Shown here: in pieces, positions 7,501-10,777 of the stretch
Numbering within the stretch: the first letter of the stretch is position 1
Layout of the letters: each line of letters opens with the position of its first letter
Source of the DNA: JAVBSX01 sp031549565
GTDB taxonomy: Bacteria > Planctomycetota > Planctomycetia > Pirellulales > Thermoguttaceae
Direction: 5' to 3'
Assembly (NCBI GenBank): GCA_031549565.1
Contig: JAVBPO010000028.1
Span: 1-10,777 of the forward strand
DNA length: 10,777 nucleotides
Notes under the pieces: model-generated
Told to the model about the DNA's origin: nothing
Databases searched by the model: none
What the model saw: only the letters and a program-made list of their open reading frames with translations
Translations under genes and position numbers: made by a program

Positions 7501-7771
7501 TCCGCCGCTGGCCGCGACGGTGCCGCTGACCGGGATGGACGTTTACATCGACCTGACCGGCTTGATCGACGTCGAAGCGGAGCGGAAGAAACTCGACAAG
7601 GAAATCGCGAATCTCACGAAATTCATCCAATCGAAAGAGCTCAAACTGTCCAACGAAGCGTTCACCTCCAAAGCCCCCGCCGACGTGATCGCCAAGGAAA
7701 CGGAGTCGCTCAATGATCTGAAATCGCAACTGAAAACCGCCCAAGCCGCGCTGGGGCGGTTGAAATCCTAA
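4574..7771 (+). CDS. valS: Valyl-tRNA synthetase (ValRS)
   Basis: A class I aminoacyl-tRNA synthetase that charges tRNA-Val in the cytoplasm. HLGH (53-56) is the HIGH motif and MSKSK (638-642) the KMSKS loop. The CP1 editing domain is marked by TTRPETMLGDTA and the catalytic region by RQLWWGHRIPIWY. At about 590-605 the strand SRDIITLWVARM is typical of the ValRS core. A methionine- and charge-rich helical insert sits in CP1 at about 240-300. A zinc ribbon (CPHC...CPKC) lies at about 680-710. The C-terminus (about 995-1065) is the tRNA-binding coiled coil. At 1065 residues it is longer than the usual 880-950. About 38 residues (429-466) and about 33 residues (756-788) are translated palindromic repeats, both in frame. 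The ATG at 4574 gives the expected N-terminus, with no Shine-Dalgarno. The reading frame is uninterrupted, so it is probably functional. Confidence 0.96.
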   Translation: MAQELPKQYEPKSAQQRLSRFWDEKKYFHSEPNPEKKPYTIVIPPPNVTGALHLGHALNNTLQDIMIRMKRMQGFEALWVPGVDHAGIATQAVVERQLLEEEKKTRHDIGREALVERIWNWKEQYQKRIISQLKEMGCSCDWERTRFTLDEMCAKAVRHFFFHLFRDKLIYRGKRLVNWDTFLQTAVSDDEVFYETVDGKFWYIRYPVIDPDIGEPTHLTVATTRPETMLGDTAIAVHPDPEAYLKKTADQLFEQMESASEKDKPAIKEQYMEVMSRQMSVMMDHLKQFVAMAKAGRKIRLPLLNREIPIVLDEWAKPDKGTGCVKITPAHDPNDYEVALRCELPMINILNRDGTLNENAGPYAGKTIKDARKTVLEDLEREKLIVQIEDRKIDLAHSDRSKTPIEPLLNDQWFVKMDRLAQSAMDSVERGQRTEDREQELSEESTPESEPRSGAALSTVHCPLSTKIRILPHRYTKGYIDWLSEKRDWPIGRQLWWGHRIPIWYCDGAAKESDLQKAFAGRKDVIWQWDDAKSQWWICSEEEDLKPDAVPGFTLVQEEDVLDTWFSSALWPHSTLGWPDAMPELAYYYPTSVLITSRDIITLWVARMVLAGIYNTGKKPFSEVYIHPKILDKYGEGMSKSKGNGIDPLSVMDKFGADALRFALAYLTTESQDVCLPLDFECPHCGEVVEQTKKNRVLPKIPCPKCKKEFGTQWAKTDEDKALPQGAVVGERFEVARNFCNKLWNAARFVMMSLEESRQTADGRRLMPDTHCDIEAESSSPCRLPSAVLLEDQWILSRLSTVTEHVTECLETYRFAEAARTLYDFAWDDFCSFYVEMVKSRLNNETQRDHARFMLLLVLQTLIKLLHPIIPFVTEEIWQHLREFHPDMAESIVIAPWPKGSAKAVDPAVEKQFTVFQELLRAVRDVRAKQNVPPKTEVSFAVKCDDATATLLKPMEPYFLSMAKAKAVAWGPKTEAPPLAATVPLTGMDVYIDLTGLIDVEAERKKLDKEIANLTKFIQSKELKLSNEAFTSKAPADVIAKETESLNDLKSQLKTAQAALGRLKS
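5855..5970. repeat. Heptad palindromic element, copy 2, in frame inside valS
   Basis: The left arm (5855-5891) reads GTAGAGA, then GAGGACA three times, then GAGAACA and GG. The right arm (5941-5970), read on the other strand, is GTAGACA, GAGGACA, GTGGACA, GTGGACA, GG. Both outer ends carry GTAGA/TCTAC, which defines the element boundary. The translated product is E429-T466 of ValRS (including RGQRTEDREQ and STVHCPLST), inserted just before the conserved IRILPHRYTKGYIDWL stretch. A net 114-bp (38-codon) gain, 5858-5971, would preserve the frame. Confidence 0.88.
6845..6938. repeat. Heptad palindromic element, copy 3, in frame inside valS
   Basis: The left arm (6845-6865) is the 7-bp unit CGGCAGA three times. 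The right arm (6915-6938), read on the other strand, is AGA then CGGCAGA, CGGCAGG, CGGCAGG. The architecture matches the elements at 613-720 and 5855-5970, but the unit sequence differs (CGGCAGA rather than GAGGACA), so it is a sister subfamily. It encodes a ValRS stretch around residues 757-788 (RQTADGRR...PCRLPSAV), between the catalytic core and the anticodon-binding domain that begins EDQWILSRL. Confidence 0.85.
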
Positions 7772-7791
7772 CCCGGGTCCAAGGTCGTGGC

Positions 7792-7825
7792 GGGGTGAGG
7801 TTGGTGTCACGCCAATCACTGCCCC
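7792..7825. terminator. Possible bidirectional stem-loop between convergent valS and rho-like genes
   Basis: TTGGTG-TCA-CGCCAA (7801-7815) forms a stem with one G-U pair. It is extended after a GG bulge by GTGA/TCAC (7795-7798, 7816-7819) and, after another bulge, by GGG/CCC. There is no T-run on either side, so intrinsic termination is uncertain. The 44-bp gap between the two stop codons leaves little other room for a terminator. Confidence 0.35.
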
Positions 7826-8985
7826 TCAATCCGATTTCCTCCGAGTTTCGTGAATTCCCCATAAAACGTGCTCTCCAAAGAGAGTTCTGATTCATCGTGA
7901 GCGGTGATAAGTAGTGTCAAAGACCCTTTTTCCGTCTTTTTCGCCGCTTGGATCACGCGATGAGGTGATTCGAAATCCAAAAGATCCGAGGAACGTGAAG
8001 GAACTTTTGAAAGAAGCGGCGAAACGGAGTCCACGCATAACAATACATTTTTTCCGTACTCGACCATACGCTTCGCTTTATCCAGGATAAAGTCGGTCAA
8101 ATGAACGAACCGTCCGGTCGTCTCGCCCGGGCAGGTTCCGATCACTTCGCAGCGGGAACCTTGAAGCTCTTCCCGGTAGGCTTCGATCTCTTCTTCCGGA
8201 TGCTCAAACAGCAGTACGTAAATCAGAAGGTTAGGATCATGCCGCATTGCCGATTTCACAAGTTTTTTGAGAAAACCCGTGTTCTTTTCCGGCGACGGTC
8301 CGGTAATCAAGTTTTTTGAGCCGTAAGTGAACGAAGCGAGAAACTCTTCGATTTTCGGATCAAAATCTTCCACCGGTAAGGGAATCGGTTCACTCGGCGG
8401 AATCGAAACCATTTCCTCGAAACGAGGTTGAAATTTCTGTCGGTTCGGATCCTGGTGGTTGATCGCTTCGACGCGAAGGAGCGCAAAATATCGTTCGCTT
8501 GTCTTGGGCGGTCGAATTTGGCCGGAGACTTTCGAGCCGTTGCGAATCGCAAAACGCCGAACCTGACTCGGGGACACGTAAACATCGTCCGGACGGGACT
8601 GATAATTATTCTCCGGACTTCGTAAAAATCCAAAACCATCCGGTAATATCTCCAGCGATCCTTCGGTGAACATCAACCCGCTCTGCCGGATTCGCTGCTT
8701 GATCACACGGAGCGCCAACTCGTGTCGATCGGTCGATTCGTCCAATTCCGAGTCGCCAAAAATTCGGGCTTCGGCAAGCAATTCCTGGATCGAGAGTTGT
8801 TGAAGCTCCTGCCAGTAGGACGAATCTCCGATCAACAACGGATCGTCGACGACGCTTTCCGCCAGCCCGAGCGATTGTTCGAGGGCGATTTCTTCCGCTA
8901 ATGAGATCGGCTCCCCCTTTTTTCCAAGAGCACCGATCGTCGGCACGAGATTCGGGTTCCCTGGTTCGGTCTGTTTTCGTCGCAT
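7816..8985 (-). CDS. Rho-like protein, degenerate and truncated ATPase domain
   Basis: A 389-residue homologue of transcription termination factor Rho. The RNA-binding cold-shock-like domain is very well kept (about 105-178): DGFGFLR (116-122), DDVYVSPSQVRRF (133-145) and GQIRPPKTSERYFALLRV (155-172). The ATPase domain is recognisable but broken. The P-loop, APPKAGKT in E. coli Rho, is GPSPEKNT (229-236), losing the glycine-lysine pair. DERPEE is replaced by FEHPEEE (260-266). The Walker B aspartate survives (LLCVDS, 315-320). The protein ends at about the point of Rho's EEFKGTGNMEL, so the R-loop, arginine finger and C-terminus are absent. An N-terminal extension of about 60 residues is unlike E. 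coli Rho. AAGGA 9 nt before the ATG is a good Shine-Dalgarno. The gene starts 25 nt after hemH. It is probably an RNA-binding Rho paralogue unable to hydrolyse ATP; a slowly decaying pseudogene is the alternative. Confidence 0.85.
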   Translation of the reverse strand: MRRKQTEPGNPNLVPTIGALGKKGEPISLAEEIALEQSLGLAESVVDDPLLIGDSSYWQELQQLSIQELLAEARIFGDSELDESTDRHELALRVIKQRIRQSGLMFTEGSLEILPDGFGFLRSPENNYQSRPDDVYVSPSQVRRFAIRNGSKVSGQIRPPKTSERYFALLRVEAINHQDPNRQKFQPRFEEMVSIPPSEPIPLPVEDFDPKIEEFLASFTYGSKNLITGPSPEKNTGFLKKLVKSAMRHDPNLLIYVLLFEHPEEEIEAYREELQGSRCEVIGTCPGETTGRFVHLTDFILDKAKRMVEYGKNVLLCVDSVSPLLSKVPSRSSDLLDFESPHRVIQAAKKTEKGSLTLLITAHDESELSLESTFYGEFTKLGGNRIEGQ

Positions 8986-9010
8986 AATCGGTCTTCCTTA
9001 TAATTCTGCT

Positions 9011-9982
9011 TTAATAGTGAGAGTGTTGATTCGCGATCCATGATTCTTCGATCATTTTCAGAATCGCCGGACAAACGCCCGCCGCCTCGGCACGAACAGC
9101 CGGAATACGGAGCTCGTCGCAAAGCGACATCACTTGAATATCCAAGTCGTAAGCCGTTTCTTTATTCTCCAGCAGGAACCCGACTGGAACGATCAGGAGC
9201 GACAAATTCGTCCCATTTCGATCACGCTGTTCGGCGAGTTTCCGGATGTGGGTTCGGATATCCGGCTCCAACCACGGATCGATCGGTTTTCCTCCCCGGC
9301 TCTGAAAAACGAGGTCCCACGGCAGCGGATGGGTTTGCTGCATGAGCCGCATGGTTTCCTTCGCGGATCGCTCCAGTTCGATCGCGTAGTCGTTTACTCC
9401 AGCGTCAGTTAGCGGAAGCGAATGGGCCGTGAAGAGAATCCGGGTTCCTGCTTTGGCGAGAGTATAATCGAGTTCCAGCGTAAGGTGTGCTGCGGCTTCG
9501 AGAATTCTATCGGCAACGGCTCTGTGGTAAAATGGGGAGTTTCCATAGGCAGGCAAGACTTCGATTTCGGGCGCTTGCGGTCCGACGAGTTCCCGGGCGT
9601 TTTCGAGGGCGAGTGAGTACCTTTTTCGGCTCAATTCCGACTCAAAAGGGGAGGTGATGAAGGCCGTCGCTTGACGTATTTTGTGCTCACACATCGCGTG
9701 AATTGTGTCGACCAGCAACGGATTCCAGAAAAGATTGCCCCAAAAGATCGGTTCCGGGAATGCTTTTCGACGAATCAGTTCACGTCGAAGCAATTGGCAT
9801 TGCGAGGCGAGCGGGCTGAAATGACCGGAGTGAAGGGCAAGCTGATCGTACTGCTCGGCGACTTTATCGAGAGTTGTTTGAGAGACGCGAGTTCCGGATA
9901 ACAGATTTTGGAGAAACGGCTCGACATCTTCCCGCCGTTCCGGAGAGCCGTAAGAGACGAGGAGCAGGGCGTCGGAGCTCAT
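9011..9982 (-). CDS. hemH: Ferrochelatase (proto- or coproporphyrin type)
   Basis: A 323-residue enzyme of the last steps of haem synthesis, inserting Fe2+ into a porphyrin. The family framework is clear: LLLVSYGSPERREDVEPFL near the start, GNLFWNPLLVDTIHAM (82-97), FTAHSLP with catalytic histidine H187 (184-190), the highly typical FQSRGGKPIDPWLEPDI (226-242), and VPVGFLLENKETAYDLD (265-281) carrying the conserved acidic residue E275. Length is normal for the soluble, single-domain bacterial form, and no C-terminal membrane tail is present. Some usually invariant spots are changed: the GG-SP-N loop is SGHFSPLAS (52-60), and NWHPF is FWNPL. It is the first gene of a probable two-gene operon with the rho-like gene 25 nt downstream. 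A TTGATC/TATAAT promoter lies upstream. There is no Shine-Dalgarno. Whether it uses coproporphyrin III or protoporphyrin IX cannot be decided here. Confidence 0.92.
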   Translation of the reverse strand: MSSDALLLVSYGSPERREDVEPFLQNLLSGTRVSQTTLDKVAEQYDQLALHSGHFSPLASQCQLLRRELIRRKAFPEPIFWGNLFWNPLLVDTIHAMCEHKIRQATAFITSPFESELSRKRYSLALENARELVGPQAPEIEVLPAYGNSPFYHRAVADRILEAAAHLTLELDYTLAKAGTRILFTAHSLPLTDAGVNDYAIELERSAKETMRLMQQTHPLPWDLVFQSRGGKPIDPWLEPDIRTHIRKLAEQRDRNGTNLSLLIVPVGFLLENKETAYDLDIQVMSLCDELRIPAVRAEAAGVCPAILKMIEESWIANQHSHY

Positions 9983-10001
9983 TATTTCGGGTAAGCTGGG
10001 C

Positions 10002-10029
10002 TTGCAACAATTCGGAGTTCATGTAACAT
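10002..10029 (+). promoter_or_regulatory. Candidate promoter of tRNA-Ser
   Basis: TTGCAA (10002-10007; the preceding C is at 10001) and TAACAT (10024-10029) are 16 bp apart on the + strand, predicting a start near 10036, about 28 nt before the tRNA. The boxes are only fair matches and share the divergent 81-bp spacer with the hemH promoter. Confidence 0.35.
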
Positions 10030-10033
10030 ACCG

Positions 10034-10061
10034 ATTATAGAGATCTTTGGATTTCGATCAA
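10034..10061 (-). promoter_or_regulatory. Promoter of hemH and rho-like operon
   Basis: On the - strand, TTGATC (10061-10056) is followed after 16 bp by a perfect TATAAT (10039-10034). Transcription would begin near 10027 and give a leader of about 45 nt to the hemH ATG at 9982. It abuts the tRNA-Ser gene, so the two divergent units share this short spacer. Confidence 0.6.
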
Positions 10062-10063
10062 TC

Positions 10064-10150
10064 GGAGAGGTGGCAGAGTGGTCTAATGCGCGGGTTTGCT
10101 AAACCCGTGAACTCGTAAGGGTTCCGCAGGTTCAAATCCTGTCCTCTCCG
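10064..10150 (+). tRNA. tRNA-Ser (anticodon GCU)
   Basis: An 87-nt class II tRNA. The acceptor stem GGAGAGG (10064-10070) pairs with CCTCTCC (10143-10149), followed by discriminator G (10150), as usual for serine. The anticodon stem CGGGT/ACCCG (10091-10095, 10103-10107) encloses loop TTGCTAA with anticodon GCT (10098-10100), reading AGC/AGU. A long variable arm (GAAC...GTTC) and a T-loop TTCAAAT are present. CCA is not encoded. Its 3' half borders an integrase remnant, so it has probably served as an attachment site. Confidence 0.95.
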
Positions 10151-10700
10151 CTCCGGCAAAAAGAGGCGGTTCCGCAAGGTGCCGCCTCGTTCCGTTTCTT
10201 GCCGCTAAGTGCTGTGTTTTCAGGGATTGCGGCGAAATACCGTCAAACACCTCTTCCGCGTCATTCCCCTCGATTCCGCTCTCCACCGCCGTGTGCTGTG
10301 CCGCTTTCTGTGCCGCCTGCGAAGGAGCGAGCGAGCCTGTGTTTTCGGGAGTTTTATCTGCATCAAAGCCTCCCGGTTGCAATTTCGACTTGATTTCCTC
10401 GTTGCCGCTGGTCACTTGGTCGTAGACCTCTGGACGAACCCGCCCATAGTAACGCAGAATGACTTTCGGCGAGTTCCCAGCCCACTTGGCTATCGTCTGG
10501 ATTCCGATGGGTGTGCCGGAGGTTTGGTACTTCCCATCCAGCAAATAGATAATAGATAAGAGTTTTCCCGTTGCGAGGCGAGTGAGAGCTTGGACCTCCA
10601 GAGAGAATTTTGCCGCCGAGCCAATGGGAAAACTTTGATTGGACGGAAGCGGCTCCGCCGCGAGTCGGCTTTGGACGGGAATAGGTTGGTCATCCCGCAC
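10083..10700 (-). pseudogene. Remnant of a tyrosine-recombinase integrase (C-terminal fragment)
   Basis: A 205-codon open frame in which only residues about 61-95 (10520-10416) resemble an integrase end: TPIGIQTIAKWAGNSPKVILRYYGRV. This matches the region just after the catalytic histidine, with the nucleophilic tyrosine in the RYY motif. The N-terminal DNA-binding domain and the catalytic R-H-R residues are missing. The first roughly 20 codons lie in the 140-bp inverted repeat and are not integrase sequence. The last roughly 25 codons (RTGFEPAEPLRVHGFSKPAH) are simply the antisense of tRNA-Ser. The position fits an integrative element that used the tRNA 3' end and was then cut off by the repeat at 10638. 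It is probably dead. Confidence in the family is moderate. Confidence 0.6.
10163..10200 (+). terminator. Intrinsic terminator after tRNA-Ser
   Basis: GAGGCGG (10163-10169) and CCGCCTC (10182-10188) form a 7-bp GC-rich stem with a 12-nt loop, followed by a T-rich tail (GTTCCGTTTCTT). It lies 12 nt after the tRNA end, the natural place for its terminator. The T-run is interrupted. The same stem on the - strand would fall inside the integrase remnant frame. Confidence 0.6.
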
Positions 10701-10777
10701 ACTTCTTTGCTTTCATGCTCTTCGTGACGTATCCTTCATGAGTCAAGCCCGGTCACGTGGACCAAGGGCGCTTCCCC
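10638..10777. repeat. Right copy of the 140-bp perfect inverted repeat
   Basis: The exact reverse complement of 1-140, ending at the last base of the window. Identity breaks between 10638 and 10637, where it joins the integrase remnant. An ATG at 10738 opens a frame (MSQARSRGPRALP) running off the end. On the opposite strand a frame ends GEAPLVHVTGLDS just before a stop. Either could be the edge of a gene carried by the repeated element, but neither is recognisable. Confidence 0.93.

Noticed and set aside
7097..7819. Antisense open frame (240 codons) opposite the end of valS
   Set aside because: It overlaps the ValRS anticodon-binding and coiled-coil regions. Its translation is R/H/F-rich and family-less.
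1..10777. Whole window as a composite transposon with 140-bp terminal inverted repeats
   Set aside because: The interior holds valS, hemH and a tRNA, with no transposase. The identity runs exactly to both sequence ends, which fits assembly boundaries in a dispersed repeat better than a natural element.
10738..10777. Start of a gene (MSQARSRGPRALP...) running off the right end
   Set aside because: Only 13 codons are visible, with no Shine-Dalgarno and no family match. An opposite-strand frame ending in a stop is equally plausible.

Overview
The window looks like chromosomal DNA of a planctomycete-like bacterium. This is inferred from protein style: a valyl-tRNA synthetase with a helical editing-domain insert and a CPHC/CPKC zinc-ribbon insert, an ABC-2 permease opening with a WKEYRQQRD-type motif, an integrase remnant with a WAGNSPKV motif, mostly Shine-Dalgarno-less starts, and many small dispersed palindromic repeats. 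No taxonomic marker such as rRNA is present, so the assignment is tentative.

Layout. Positions 1-140 and 10638-10777 are perfect inverted copies of each other, so the window is bounded by one dispersed repeat in opposite orientations. Positions 188-4178 hold a three-gene transport cassette on the + strand: a YtrA-type GntR repressor with a strong promoter and a probable overlapping operator, an ABC ATPase, and a large ABC-2-like permease with a soluble C-terminal domain. valS (4574-7771) follows. Convergent to it on the - strand lie hemH (9011-9982), transcribed first, and a truncated, ATPase-dead-looking paralogue of transcription factor Rho (7816-8985). A tRNA-Ser(GCU) gene is at 10064-10150. 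On its 3' side lies an integrase remnant, the scar of an integrative element.

Repeats. Three palindromic elements built of 7-bp units lie at 613-720, 5855-5970 and 6845-6938. Each has a purine-rich left arm and a complementary pyrimidine-rich right arm. The first forms the last codons of the repressor gene and the leader of the ABC ATPase gene. The other two sit in frame inside valS and add translated peptide to an essential enzyme. Two other repeat families occupy intergenic spaces at 1609-1760 and 4186-4295.

Most notable points: (i) the Rho-like protein keeps a well-conserved RNA-binding domain but has lost the P-loop lysine and the whole C-terminal arginine-finger region, and it is apparently co-transcribed with ferrochelatase; (ii) the coding-sequence-invading heptad palindromes; (iii) the perfect inverted ends, most simply explained by an assembly break at a dispersed repeat.
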